Assembly (NCBI RefSeq): GCF_000003605.2
Contig: NW_003109113.1
Location: forward strand, 80,290-130,070
From: Saccoglossus kowalevskii
Taxonomy: Eukaryota > Hemichordata > Enteropneusta > Harrimaniidae
Length of the DNA: 49,781 nt
Reading direction: 5' to 3'
Shown: piece after piece, positions 25,301 to 35,260 of the stretch
Layout of the letters: each line of letters begins with the position of its first letter
How positions within the stretch are numbered: the stretch's first letter is position 1
Made by a program: the position numbers and the translations under genes
Notes under the pieces: model-generated
Seen by the model: the letters and a program-made list of their open reading frames with translations, nothing else
The model's database searches: none
What the model was told of the DNA's origin: nothing

Positions 25301-28300
25301 ATACAAATCTATTTAGAGGTTGTAAGTGAAAAGTGAGGGTATATCATGAATAAATCTTTCTGTGGGAAATTTAAATATTTGTTGGGAGATATACTCCTAT
25401 GTATTGAAAATATCTAGAACGTATATTTGTCTATGTCTCTAAAACTCAACCTGATTGTAGGTAAAGGCTCTGTTAATTTCTGTCAATTCATTGCCATCTT
25501 TATCTAATTAGCTATGCAAATCGCATTTAAATGTTATGGGACCAGCAACCAATCACAGCCTGTGTTACAATTAACTCTCACCAATCACAAATTCTAGGAG
25601 CTGCCTATGTTTTTTCATTATGCAAATGTAGAGGGCATGTACACTGGTTACCAGTTCCTCTACCTATATCAGATTTTAATCAGGTTATGAAAAACCACAT
25701 CAATATCAGTTATTGGATTCAAAATGCTTTGAATTGTATGATTTTTTTTCATATGATGGGTTCTATTATTACTTGAAAGCTTTTCAGCCATCACCAAGGC
25801 AACAGTCTGAGATGTCTTAGGGTCAAAGTTGGCATACAGTAGAGCAGTTTGTTCTCTTATATCACACATAGTATACTGTAGAACATGTTGAAATAGCTGC
25901 ATGTAATTTTAGCAGATTTGGCATGAATTAACAGAATCTAAATTTAGCTAAAGTGTCGACTATCTCCCTGTGAGAATATACTTTCTGTTAAATTAGCTGC
26001 ATCTTGAAATAGCGGAATTACAGATTGGCTAAAATAACATGTTTTACAGTATGTCTTCTCCATGCTACCATGAATACTGATAACTATGCTTAATGAATGA
26101 TTAATGAATTCTTTCTGGGAAAATACCCTTCACAATTCGCCTATTAGAAGCATTTACAATATTATCATCTTTTAGTATGAATTATTTGTGATTGGCATGA
26201 TCACTTCCAGAAAATACTTGTGAAAGTTAATTTTGTGGGTGCATGGCAACATCATGACAAAAAAAAAATCACATCACTGATTCTCCACATACAAGGGGAA
26301 ATGTTTAGTATTTTGCTCAAATTTTGTCAGTCAGTCATGTTACCTGTACTTTATGGCATCAAATAAACATGCTGTAGTGGTCTTGTTAAAGCAAGGGAGA
26401 TGTCACCAGCACATGTGTTAACCATAGATGGCCATAGCGTGTCATTGTTTACAAACAAGCGTCTACCCATGAGCCTTTGCGTTTTTAACGTGTGTTGTCA
26501 TCGTCGTTTGGGACTCAATTCCCGCGTATGCGCAGGTGACGACCCTCTCGCTTTAACTGTATTTTACTGTATCAGATAAACACATGTGTGGTTTCCACAG
26601 AGCAAATACAATGCCCATATCTTTAAGGGTATACATCATGCTGATTTGAGCAAACCTTGTATTGCATGGGTCCATATCAAACACTATGTGATGCAATAAC
26701 TCTTAGTATGCCCGTGTTGTACTAATATTTTATTAGTGTCAATGTATATGTGTCAGCATGACTCTCAGCATTTATAATAAGAGTGGGCGATATTTATATT
26801 CGGTCATTGGCTGATGCCTATTTCCTCCTGTGAAAAAAATTAGTGGATGCACAGCAAATTGATTGTTTTAATATAGAAACAATATCTATCTTTCGAAATC
26901 TTACTTAAACTTATAAACTTCTTGTGCATAGATAATAAAGTTTGGATTATCACTGCTATACATATTTTTACGTATTCATGTACCGGTACACAAATTTTTT
27001 CCACAATCACTGATCAAATATGAACATCGGCCACTTTTACATCGCAGGGCGAGTGTGTGTGTTAAGATCAGTGTGCTGTCTGGTAGTAATGAACTAGGTT
27101 AACATCAGAATTTGAAATCAGGTCTGAATTAATATATTTCCTATCTGTGGATAATGTTATGGGAGTTCTGATTGGTTCATTCATCAGAATAGACTATAAA
27201 CAACCAATCCGAATTCTTGATACAAATTCTCCTCTATAAGTTAACTAGGAAATACCAGTCATATTTTAACTGAGTCTATTCCATGTGATTAAGGAAAAGC
27301 TGAATGTCAAACATATAGAAGGCAGTAAAAATAGCGTCAAAAACTCAATTCTCAATTCTTTCTTTTTTTTTGTGATATTTTGAGACCATAACCAGACAGT
27401 GCAACTGATAATGAATTTCAGAGATACCATATTTTGTTTTAATTCTTCTAAATATCATTTATAATTAAAATACAATTTATGAAGAGGGCTTGTTTATTTT
27501 TACACTGCTAGGATTTAAGAGGATGGTGTTGCCACCATTACTGCCTTCTTACAATGGTGTCTTTCAGCATATGGCAGGTACAGAGAGTACGTCATCAAAA
27601 CCACTGTCAATTATTCAATATACATTGCATGAGTTTACATCACCAGTTTGCTGTTGGTTTGAATTGTGGAGTGATAACGCATGTCAGTGTTAACCCCCCA
27701 CCGCCTTGGTTGTTCCGAGTTGCCTTAAACCTGCCTATTTCGAATGCCTCAAGCATTGATTGTATTGTTGCTGGAAAACTGTTGCTATTTCTCATACATA
27801 TACATGTAATACAGTAAGACTTAATGGTAGTTATTGATTTAATAAAGTAGTTTTAAAATCTAGGTTTTACAAATATGATTTAACTATCAGTAAATTTTTG
27901 CATAATATAATATTTAATTTCTCAAAATCCAATCCACAATTAATATAATTCATCCAGTATGTCAATCAACAGTTATATTTTTTGCGAAGCAATCATTTAA
28001 CAAAATTTAGTTTGATAAATTTGTTTTCATATTTACTTTAGAATCTGCAACAAATACCATGTAACTTTGATACACTGCCATATTTAAATACCTGAGTACA
28101 TTGTATTTCAAAAATATGTGAAATAGTTGTTTCTTGATCTGAGTATCTCATCCATCAAAATGGTTGTCACTTTGCCCCCACTATCAGATCGATATGAGTC
28201 AACTACATGTATGGCATTACTGGGTAGCTATGCAGGTCTGTGGTCAAAGTAACACAAGTACAAAGATAATATGTAAGATGTGTTATTCACTGTATATGGA

Positions 28301-30155
28301 GTATATATACTTAAACATATTTATTTACATGGTTCGAATATGGCATAGTGTAGGTAATCGGTGAAATCTGCTAAATTGAAGTAAGATTCTATGAAAACAC
28401 AATAAAACATTTGTTTTCCTATACATTTAATGAATTTCCAATTTAGTGAATATGACTAATATATTTGCTCTATACTTAGTCTGTATAAATGGATCAGGGC
28501 AAGTTTTGTCAACGTAAATCCCACCCATGTGCATCTATATAAAGTGGGTTTCTGATAGAGCCAATATGACAATGGTGAACATATTGTGAAAAAAAATGTT
28601 TTGATTATGATGTAATTTCACTTAACATTCTTTAGTATAAAAATAATGAGGAAGAATTGATGATAATGATATGTCATGGTTTATAATAAATACACTGCAG
28701 AGTTATATTAATTAGTAATTAATAAATATTGTAACATTATAACTCATATTATTTCATTACATTGAGGTATTAATAATATGAAAATAAATGGAGCATTTTA
28801 CGAAAATAATAAGGTATTTCCCCTGTGAATTCTTTGGCGTGACACCTCATAGCAGCAAATACCGTATTTGTTCTATGCATGCTAGAAATGTGACATATGT
28901 TTCAGATTAAAACAAAAAATTCAATCTAAATATTTATATCCTCCAGTGTGAGTTCAACTTTTCTGTACAACAGGGTAAAGGATATATTGAACTGTGATAT
29001 CTCTATGTAATTGCTATTTTTCTCCTATTGCAGTACTTCGAGATGAAAGCTCGCCAGTGGAGATGTCTCGTAGGAACTATTTCCGACCAACGGGTAGAAA
29101 TAACTACTTCCCACGGGATGCTACAGTGTCAAGCTCTCGTGTGAACAATACAAATGCAGATAGTCTAGTTGCCATGGGAACACTTGCAATATCTCCATCT
29201 CCGCGAGGAGGTTCATTAAGTTACAGTGGCGGCAGTAGTAATTCACAAAAGGACTGTTTTAATTCTCGATTACGATCACCGCCGCCTAGAACGAAAAGCA
29301 AAGGAGCTGTAATGTCCACGTCGTTATCACCGATGGCTGCAGAGAACAGATCCAAAAGTAAGGGTTTACACTCTTGTATACCGTATTTGCTCTATTCACT
29401 CATCTTTAATAGAAGTTCATATAAGCAAAAAATTGATCCATAAACAATCTTGTAATGAGATAGAAGAGAAAAAAGTTTACAGCTTTTGCAGTCGATGTTA
29501 ATTTATTCCCACTATAAGTCATATTCACTGTTGCTGAAAGCAAACACAATGGTGCATGCTTTGATGCGTTTCCATGGTAAATGGAACACAAAGTCACATG
29601 TTTTCATAGAAAATCAAACATGAAGTCGCGTATGTTTGTCAGTAAAGCCATCACGTGATATAAGACAGCAAATTCTATTGGTTTAAATTTGAAATAGATG
29701 CAACATTTTACAATAATGCTGATTGATGGGTCCAACTCCTTAATTGGCCCAATTAACTGAGGTTAAATGCAGCTTTTCTAACATGATCATTAACAGGTTT
29801 GTAAGAACGAACATGAAAGGTTGGCTTCATCAAGATATTTGGTGTAATTTATAATATATATGCAAGTTTATGGTGTTAGATGTAGATTTCCAGCTCACAC
29901 ATGGTGTAGTTTTAATTAAGTTTACTGTAATACCACATTGATTATTATACATAATACAATTATGTCTTCACTATAGATAACTAATTTGTATTTATTTGAT
30001 TTCTTTCAGTGGCCAAATACCAGGATCCAATCAGTGGTGCACCTCCTTGCTTTACACAGAGACTTGCTGAACTGTCAGCATTGGAATGTGAAACCATACG
30101 ATATGAACGAACTAGAAAACTTAAAAGACAAACAAAACAAGCTAAACAAGATTAA
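4207..30155 (+). CDS. Unrecognised basic, serine-rich 247-residue protein (four-exon gene)
   Basis: Joining 4207-4310, 24405-24574, 29034-29357 and 30010-30155 gives 744 nt, or 247 residues plus TAA. Every junction is GT-AG and the phases (2, 1, 1) fit without adjustment. The ATG follows an in-frame stop at 4189-4191. Residues 5-35 are a charged, leucine- and arginine-rich likely helix. Residues 64-81 form a second helix rich in Glu and Arg (ERRLEREREKR). Residues 92-199 are Ser/Arg/Pro-rich and probably disordered, with SPSP, RSPPPR and LSP sites that could be phosphorylated by proline-directed kinases, and a repeated NYF motif (106-117). The tail (200-247) is the most protein-like part: KYQDPISGAPPCF, then a helix ending in KLKRQTKQAK. 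The KYxDPxxGxP motif faintly recalls YL1-C type tails of chromatin-remodelling subunits. That is a weak resemblance, not an assignment. High basic content suggests a nuclear or nucleic-acid-associated role by inference only. Confidence 0.75.
6939..6982 (+). repeat. Short dispersed repeat, partial copy
   Basis: CTTATCTGCTCAAGTCAATG followed by AAAAGTACA matches 31421-31450 (CTTATCTGGTCAAGTCAATG, then GAAAGTACA) with very few differences over about 40 bp. The copy at 31.4 kb is bounded by an inverted ACCCTTATC. This one keeps only the left part recognisably. Confidence 0.45.
9010..9195 (+). repeat. Three-copy tandem repeat, about 67-71 bp unit
   Basis: Units containing AATACCACACAGTGAGG (9021), AATACCATACAATGAGG (9092) and AATACCATACAGTGAGG (9159) are each followed by CTTGGCAGATTA or a close variant. 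Spacing is 71 then 67 bp. The copies are diverged, so this is an old local duplication inside intron 1. Confidence 0.7.
9296..9325 (+). repeat. (TG)n microsatellite followed by a G run
   Basis: About ten TG dinucleotides are followed by roughly ten G residues. Such a tract is expected to be length-variable. Confidence 0.85.
10205..10365 (+). repeat. Diverged single copy of the ~160-bp unit seen at 14.4-15.1 kb
   Basis: TTCATGGACCATATTTTTTC, AACTTGGTACATA, a T run, then TTCAAAATGGCCACTTGGCG follow the same order as TTTTGTTCAAATTTGGTACATA, a T run and TTCGAAATGGCCGACTGGCG at 14700-14795. It appears to be an old monomer or fragment of the same element family. Confidence 0.45.
11580..11774 (+). 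repeat. MITE-like element, family A copy 1
   Basis: This is one of four related copies in the window (11.6, 18.4, 33.3 and 37.7 kb). Shared parts are TAGCTGGAATTAATTTTTGC, a TTTTGTGTGGAATTTATTTT block, a GTTTAATGTAAAATATAG block and inverted AAAATAAATTC-type segments toward the right end. The inverted structure and length of about 150-195 bp fit a nonautonomous DNA element. No transposase is present. Confidence 0.55.
12480..13330. mobile_element. Nonautonomous element with a ~157-bp tandem core (pearl/HINE-like)
   Basis: Units beginning GAACAAATCTGAGAGAGG recur at 12681, 12838 and 12995, exactly 157 bp apart. A shorter diverged unit starts at 12553 and a diverged one at 13157, beyond an N gap. 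The right end carries a foldback, AGCTCTGCT ... AGCGGAGCT (13291-13321). A GGCTGAGCTAGC-type segment sits at the left (about 12486). A tandem core of about 160 bp with a hairpin end is the architecture described for pearl elements of bivalves and Helentron-associated nonautonomous elements. Family placement is inference from structure. The adjacent units are nearly identical, so the array was recently expanded or homogenised. Confidence 0.55.
13103..13152. other. Assembly gap (50 N) inside the 157-bp array
   Basis: The gap lies within the tandem array. Spacing across it (12995 to 13157) is 162 bp, so the placeholder happens to keep the register. The true number of units is unknown and may be larger. 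Reading frames that cross it are not real. Confidence 0.97.
14424..15123. mobile_element. Hairpin-ended element with four ~160-bp core units
   Basis: The left end is a foldback, GTCCCCGTTCGGAC, GCA, GTCCGAAAACGGGGAC, and the right end is GAACGGGGAC (15114-15123), the inverse of the left tip. A GTCC-rich microsatellite follows the left hairpin (about 14475-14500). The core has four related units starting near 14511, 14682, 14831 and 15002 in an A-B-A-B pattern with a 320-bp higher period; the segment GGCCATTTTAAGGCCGAAAA recurs at 14622 and 14942. The structure matches the tandem-core nonautonomous elements of marine invertebrates. I see no transposase or Rep/helicase coding. Open frames here are by-products of the repeats. 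Confidence 0.6.
17720..17875. mobile_element. MITE with imperfect terminal inverted repeats (156 bp)
   Basis: The left arm runs ATAGTATAATA through TTATTATGAGGATACCG (17720-17753). The right arm (17833-17875) is its inverse with a short AT-rich insertion. The interior of about 80 bp is less AT-rich and non-coding. Arms of this length on a 156-bp body fit a miniature inverted-repeat element. The target-site duplication is not clear. Confidence 0.65.
18404..18556 (+). repeat. MITE-like element, family A copy 2
   Basis: TTAATTTTTGTTGAA, a TTTTGTTTGACATTTATTTT block, GATGAGTTGAATGTAGAATA and GCGAAAATAAATTC follow the order seen in the copies at 11.6 and 37.7 kb. Diverged, no coding capacity. Confidence 0.5.
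22529..22936 (+). repeat. 68-bp minisatellite, six near-identical copies
   Basis: Units begin GCAGAATCTAAAATGTCAAC at 22529, 22597, 22665, 22733, 22801 and 22869, exactly 68 bp apart. A four-base partial unit follows. Copy 1 differs by a T for C in CATTCTAGC and copy 4 by a G for A in ATAGAAAAC; the rest look identical. Each unit contains GCATGC and GCTAGC palindromes across the junction and a TAGCTGCAT segment. High identity means recent expansion or active homogenisation. It lies in intron 1, 1.5 kb before exon 2. Confidence 0.95.
23361..23500 (+). repeat. 140-bp direct repeat, copy 1
   Basis: GATTTGTGCAAGTGATAGAT to ACATACTTGTTTACA matches 24109-24242, with roughly nine in ten bases shared and a 15-base segment (GGTGATTGTTTCCAT) missing from the second copy. 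The copies are 748 bp apart. No element ends are visible, so a local duplication is the simplest reading. Confidence 0.8.
24109..24242 (+). repeat. 140-bp direct repeat, copy 2
   Basis: This is the partner of 23361-23500. It has an extra CTTGTAA duplication and lacks the 15-base segment. It ends about 160 bp before exon 2 of the four-exon gene, inside intron 1. Confidence 0.8.
24405..24574 (+). CDS. Exon 2 of the 247-residue protein
   Basis: The acceptor TCTGTTACAG ends at 24404 and the donor is AAAG|GTGATG at 24575. The exon encodes residues 35-91, including the charged segment ERRLEREREKR that should form a helix, and ends with EPPGHTK. It contains an internal TGACGTCA palindrome in the coding sequence, probably by chance. 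Phase is 2 in and 1 out. Confidence 0.75.
24841..25028. mobile_element. MITE with ~29-bp terminal inverted repeats (188 bp)
   Basis: The left end GCAATCGTAAAATCTGTATT (then AGAAGCCGC) is the inverse of the right end, read on the minus strand as GCAATTACTGTAAAATCTG then TTAAAGCTGC. The interior repeats a short motif four times: TTAGAAGCCGC, ATAGATGTCGC, ATAGAAGCTGC, ATACAAGTCGC. There is no coding. The TIRs are well kept with a few differences. Confidence 0.75.
25895..26052. repeat. AT-rich foldback repeat resembling the 68-bp minisatellite unit
   Basis: It contains ACAGAATCTAAATTTAGCTA, AAGTGTCGACT, TTTCTGTTAAATTAGCTGCAT and a TTTTACAGTA end. Parts run in the same order as the 68-bp unit (CAGAATCTAAA, TGTCAACT, TTTC, TAGCTGCAT), with extra bases between. 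This suggests that the minisatellite grew from a copy of this dispersed element. Confidence 0.45.
26385..26557. mobile_element. MITE with 23-bp imperfect terminal inverted repeats (173 bp)
   Basis: GTTAAAGCAAGGGAGATGTC (then ACC) at the left pairs with GTTAAAGCGAGAGGGTCGTC (then ACC) read from the right, 18 of 23 bases alike. The interior is notably CpG-rich (CGTCGTTTGGG, CCCGCGTATGCGCA) against an AT-rich intron. No coding. Confidence 0.7.
29034..29357 (+). CDS. Exon 3 of the 247-residue protein
   Basis: The acceptor CTCCTATTGCAG ends at 29033 and the donor is CCAAAA|GTAAGG at 29358, close to consensus. Its 324 nt encode residues 92-199. The composition is Ser, Arg, Pro, Asn and Gly-rich, with two NYF motifs and several SP sites. 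Codon use is CpG-richer than the flanking introns, which supports a real coding exon. Confidence 0.8.
29358..30009 (+). other. Intron 3 (652 bp)
   Basis: This AT-rich intron has a strong donor and a pyrimidine-rich acceptor. I see nothing else in it. Confidence 0.7.
30010..30155 (+). CDS. Exon 4 (terminal) of the 247-residue protein
   Basis: The acceptor TTGATTTCTTTCAG ends at 30009. The exon encodes residues 200-247 and stops at TAA 30153-30155. It carries KYQDPISGAPPCF followed by a likely amphipathic helix (RLAELSALECETIRYERTRK) and a Lys/Gln-rich end. This looks like the conserved part of the protein and is the best query for a homology search. Confidence 0.8.
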
Positions 30156-31418
30156 ATAATTTAACTGAAATTGTTAGGCAAGATGATGTTTCTGTCATAG
30201 AATTCATCCTCTATAGGAAGAAAGGAATTTGAAAGCTGCCTGTTATAAAGAAGTCCCGTCCAGCTATGTGCATGAGTATAATCCATGTACATGTCCTACA
30301 CACAACTCTGCTCTGTTTGTTTGCTGAATACAAAGAACCATTATGTCATTCTAAAGTACATGCAGTTTTATTCGCTCATGTTTTCATCACTTCATCGCAC
30401 CAATGTTGATTTTGAAGAAGTTTCCAAACTGTTTCCTAAAATAACTTTTCTGCTGATAGGCATGTTCAGTATGTGAAAGGGTGTTTATCATGTCAGGTGA
30501 TTGAATGGTGGTTAAAATGTCAGGGTTTGACAGTCAGAACCTGAGAAAATGGCCGATATGCGCAGTTGGTTCTACAGATCTGCAGTGAGTGATTCACAAC
30601 TTTCAGAAAGTTAGTGATATAAATCTGAGCAGCCAAACTGATTGTATTGGCACTGGATCACCCTATGGTTAATAATAGAGTTATGGAGAGAAATATTGAT
30701 GTTAAACCCAGCATAGAAGCAGTGTCCTCTTAACTTAAATAATAAATTAAGGGTTAATAAAGTTAGGGGCTTGCATGTTTCTTAGTAATATATTGAAAAT
30801 CTTTTTGGAGCACCATCATGAGAACTGCATCAGAAACACTACATGAGTTTCACAAGTGAAGACGTGAAAAATATCTTTTTTTTTGTACTGAGCTTGCCCT
30901 TTGCAAAGAGTGCTGTACCAAGCTATTCCTTCATTTACATATCTTCATATGTGTGTGGTAAAAATGCCAACATTACAGTTCAATAAATGAAGCACAAGTT
31001 TAATGCATGTTTGCAGGAACTAATCAAGGTGCTTGTAGTTTACACAAAACCACAGTCTTGATGATAAATGCAACATGTTGAAAACTGTGCAACTGTGTAT
31101 GTGCAACAAATGTTGCATACTGTAGATACAAGTAATTTCTCCTCAACAGAACATTTGATAATGATGTCACATTACCATGTTATTTCTAATTAAAGCGCAT
31201 ATGTTTGCTAAAAATTGTCACATTTTGAGGGAACGCACATTCTTCAGCCTATCACAAATCCATGTAAAAACTCCAAATTACATATGGTGTTAAACTTGAC
31301 ACTAAAAGTGTATTGAATGCTCTCATTTACAAAATGGCATTTTTCTCTTCTCCTTATTTTCAATAATGACCATGTAAAATATATTGGTCATATTACCCCT
31401 AGATTTTTTATACAATTG

Positions 31419-31475
31419 ACCCTTATCTGGTCAAGTCAATGTGAAAGTACAGGGAGCTGGCAGGATAAGGGTTAA
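31419..31475. repeat. Short palindromic repeat with ACCCTTATC ends
   Basis: ACCCTTATCTGG at the left and GGATAAGGGT at the right form an inverted repeat around TCAAGTCAATGTGAAAGTAC. Another partial copy lies at 6939-6982. This is a tiny foldback element within the probable 3' UTR. Confidence 0.5.
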
Positions 31476-31990
31476 TGCACAAGGTCCCTTATTGTTGGTG
31501 TATACAAGTTGAAATGAACACTAGGTTGTTTCTTTCAGCTGTCAATTTGGTGATGTAATAAGATTGCCCCTATCATACTTCTATACGGAGTATGGTAAAT
31601 TATGATTCTGTCCTAAATGAGAATGCACTAATATTTTCTGTTCATATGTACATGTGTACTTCTGATTGAGATGCCCTTCTAATGCAGCTAATACGGTATT
31701 TGCATACTGGCCTTGGTATGGTATGTTTGATATAAATTACTAAAATTCTTACAACCAATATTGTCATTAAAATGACCAAAACCTGATAAACATTTTACAT
31801 TTATAACCAAAAACTTGACAATGTTATTATTTTCTATAGCCAATTAACGTTCATTCATCTTCAGTTGTTTCGGCATTTGTAGGAGCAAAAGTTGTTGTTT
31901 TTGCACTGTTTATATTTGCTAATGTTTGTTCCCCATGTGGAACGTTGTACAGTTTTACATGAATTTTAAGAAATTAAGTAAATTTAGAAA

Positions 31991-31996
31991 AATAAA
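31991..31996 (+). terminator. Polyadenylation signal AATAAA
   Basis: A canonical hexamer with a downstream GT-rich and T-rich element, about 1.84 kb after the stop codon of the four-exon gene. No stronger candidate is closer, although AATAAA also occurs at 30982. Confidence 0.45.
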
Positions 31997-32010
31997 CAAT
32001 TGTTTATCTT

Positions 32011-34000
32011 TATATTGTGTATGTTATTTTTTTTTATCATTTTTTTAAATATTCTTGATTATCCTTTATGAACTAAAAAGAAAGTGGTAATGGTTCAAGA
32101 AAGTGGTAATTTTTTAAGAAGGGGCAGGGATGGATTAGCGTCATTACTATCCTGACCTGTCCCACACAAAATACACTACAGGTGCGAAACCTATGCATGC
32201 TGCCCACACAACATAGAGTAGTAAGTAATAATATACAAATTGCTATCAACAAGTCAACCTGGTATACCTCTAGAAAGGTCAACTGAAACATTATTCACTA
32301 TGCGACATTAAACCATATGGGACACTTAAAGTCATTTTATGAGCCATTGTGACTGAGATACTACAGGTAACAAATCAAGCCTGAAGTCTGACTTCACCTT
32401 AGAATGCCTAATATCAAATTCTTAACTATAGATGACATTGACCCAATATTTTCACAGTTTCTTACTAAAAAGTAACTTTTTATGTCTATAGATCAATTTA
32501 CTATTTGTGCCATTAGGACTGACTAACTATGTATCACATAGAGTGAAACATCCTACATAATTACATGTCATATACTTCTTTCATTTTTATTATTGAAAAA
32601 AATGAAAAGTAAGGTTTCTATTCATCGATTGGAATAACACTGGAATGCTTTCAGCTGCTATTATTATGAAAGAAATGGGTTTGTTGTGTCAATAGTACTG
32701 TAACATAATTTAGCACAAAGATTTATATAAACATATGACATAAATCAATGGTGGCTGCTGAAAGTCAAACTATTTAAGTGAAAATCTCATACATATTTCT
32801 AGCTCAAGAAAAATGAATTGCATGTGTAACTATAATGCATTCTTTATCATTTTTGGTAAAAAAAAAAGTCACATAATTTTTTCTATGTTTAAAAAGAAAA
32901 TAGCAAAACGTTTAGAAAATAACGGTAATGTTAATTTGGTGTACGGTAATATTAACAAAAGAAATACATGTAATAGAAAAATACAAAACAATTTACAAAA
33001 TGTTGAACCAAATGTTTGTTTGGTAAGAAAAACTGTGGCATTTAAGAAGTTAAAAGATGTTTTAAAATATATACCACATATATCACAAGTTTGATAGCTG
33101 CTCTAAGTGATTCTAAAGTGTGTCTCCAATAAAGCCACAGATAAACCAAAAATCGCACTTGTACAAAATGTATATTGAATCATAAAACAATAGGAGCACA
33201 TCTGTACCTTACGTAAACACATGTACTACTAATAGAGCAAATACAGTTTTTGTGACCATTATGGTTCATTTGCATTTACTGTAATAGATTTTATTTTCAG
33301 TTGGATTTAATTTTTGCTATTTTCGCTTTAAGGACATCCTGTTAAAATAAATTCCAGCAAAAATCCCTTTTTTTCCTATATTTTACATTCAACTCATAAA
33401 GTGAAATTTTATGTTTCAGCAAAAGTTAATTTCAGATAGAATTCAGTATTTTATAGTATGACCTTCAGTTATTTTCTGTTTTGCATTCAAATTGTGGCTG
33501 TAGGATTTAAAAGATTAATACAAAAATGTTTTCTGAAAAAACATGATGCAGAGCATAAAGATGGTTATTGCAAAACAAACAAGAAATTAAATCTAGAACC
33601 TAGTACAGTGATATGCAAAAGCTGATTAATAAAAATTCAGTTATCATAAATCCACAAATAATAAATTAACTCTAAAATGGCCACCCTTACTATAAACAAT
33701 GGTTCATCCCTAACTAGAAGAAATTGAATCGTTGACAGCAGGGGTAGCAAGCACTTGTAACACTTTAAGTTCCACTTTATTGGCTGGCGATATATCATTG
33801 AAGTTGTTGAAGTGCCTAACTAAAGTAATTTAAATGAGGGCGAGCTTGCTATTTCACCAAACACAAACACACGTGCATACTGTAACTGTTATGTTGATAA
33901 CGCCCTCTATGTTGTAGTTTCGGGTGCATGCGTCATGGCAGTTTTTTCAATCGTGTCGAAACTTCACTCTTTACTCGGTTCGATGTAACAACTGGGGAAC
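32011..34000. other. Intergenic AT-rich region
   Basis: I see no supported gene. One family A MITE-like copy lies at 33278-33460, and TAATAGAGCAAATACAGT at 33231 recalls 3197. A 93-codon frame at 32813 is lysine- and asparagine-rich, lacks codon bias and is probably chance. Confidence 0.5.
33278..33460 (-). repeat. MITE-like element, family A copy 3 (inverted orientation)
   Basis: CCTATATTTTACATTCAACT is the inverse of the GAGTTGAATGTAAAATATAGG-type block of the other copies, and AAAATAAATTCCAGC matches the inverse of their left part. The flanks read TACTGTAA and TTATAGTA. Confidence 0.55.
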
Positions 34001-35260
34001 TACATACTGACGATGAAGATGATAAATGAGACATTTAAAATGTCTGAATTAAAAGATCTTAGAAATTCGATTTGGCAGTTGTTTGTGATTCGTGCTCCCG
34101 TTCCAATAAAATCTCAGATAGATCATTTGTTTTCAAGACGTTTACTCATGAATGTCCAATTTATGTGAAAAAGAGATCTAAACAAGGGTGCAATTTATGT
34201 GAAAAAGTCCCAAAATATGTGTCTAATTTGTGTGGAAAAAAGTCTCATAGCCTTAAAAACAAAAACAAAAAATCTGCACGCCCATTTATTAGGGAAAAAT
34301 ATTACACACAGAGGAAATAAAAATACTGCGAATTCATCATTGAAATAAAATCACAAAACTGAGTGAAGGAAAAAATATTTTGCATCGTTTTTCTGCCATC
34401 GCCCTCAAAGTTTCTAATGGTCCGACCCTAGTTCGGTTATTTCACCAGCAGGAAACCATTATGCGCATGTCAAGTAACATGTATTAACATGACATGGCAT
34501 GATCAAAAATATGAATTATACAAAAAATACTCATTCTATTTGAGTCGTGGAGTTTTTATTTAAAACTAATTGTTTTGGTGATAGATATTATGACACGGTG
34601 CTTCTATTCGTGTGCGTCTCGACAATACCAGACTTGAATCAAATAGGTACATACAAAAGTCTCCTACTGTGTCAAAATATACTTCACTAGTTTCTGAATG
34701 GTGCATGTTCGTATGAAATGTGAGATAAATGAGAAATACCTTTTTGTTAGCCGCGTAATTCATGTATAAACACGATTCTGAAAAGGCGCCAGTTATTTTT
34801 TTTTATTTGCAGTAAAATAATTCTCGATGGTCGTTTTTTTTTTATTTTTAACCCGGGCAGGCATATTGCTAAGTTGTTGACAAATTGCAAAGTGCACCCT
34901 CGTTCATTACATTATGTAAATGTACTGTGCTTGTTATTCATTATGATTATTATTTATTTGAAACAATTTTTGTGCAGGTCATTTTTTTTTTACTTTTCAA
35001 TTCCGACATCCCCACGAGAACAATGGTTCAGTACTAACGTAAATCAACCCACATGTATCTGTTCATAACCTGGTCCTCTTTAAATTGTATTTTCAATGAG
35101 TGTGCGCGGATGATTGCTTTACCCGCTGTGTCCACTCTGTTATCGTGATCTGCAATGGAGTAATAATTTATTCACCAATGAAGCGGAAATGGTCGGGATT
35201 TTTTTTCCATGTCGAGTCATTTAAAAAAATAATAATACAAGTTTGACGCATTGCAAAGAA

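Larger units (their letters stand above)
24575..29033 (+). other. Intron 2 (about 4.5 kb) of the 247-residue protein gene
   Basis: The intron holds two clear inverted-repeat elements (24841-25028 and 26385-26557) and a weaker AT-rich one near 25.9-26.05 kb. The rest shows no coding exon. Around 25545-25590 there are two CCAATCACA boxes in non-coding context. Confidence 0.6.
30156..32010 (+). other. Probable 3' UTR of the 247-residue protein gene
   Basis: The region after the stop at 30155 has no further coding exon. An AATAAA at 31991-31996 is followed by a GT/T-rich stretch (TTGTGTATGTTATTTTTT), the usual layout of a cleavage site, so a 3' UTR of about 1.85 kb is likely. An earlier AATAAA at 30982-30987 could give a shorter form. 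The 56-bp palindromic repeat at 31.42 kb would lie in the long form. Confidence 0.5.

Noticed and set aside
32813-33094. 93-codon Lys/Asn-rich frame
   Set aside because: Low complexity and AT-driven composition; no promoter, splice site or recognisable domain.
33926-34028. 34-codon frame ending in an acidic TDDEDDK
   Set aside because: Open upstream and in decent context, but too short, without a clear acceptor or partner exon.
34072-34320. Cys-containing frame (CNLCEK, SNLCGKK) resembling a zinc-finger fragment
   Set aside because: The Cys spacing comes from an imperfect DNA repeat (AATTTATGTGAAAAAG) and does not follow a C2H2 or other known finger pattern; no His ligands are spaced properly.
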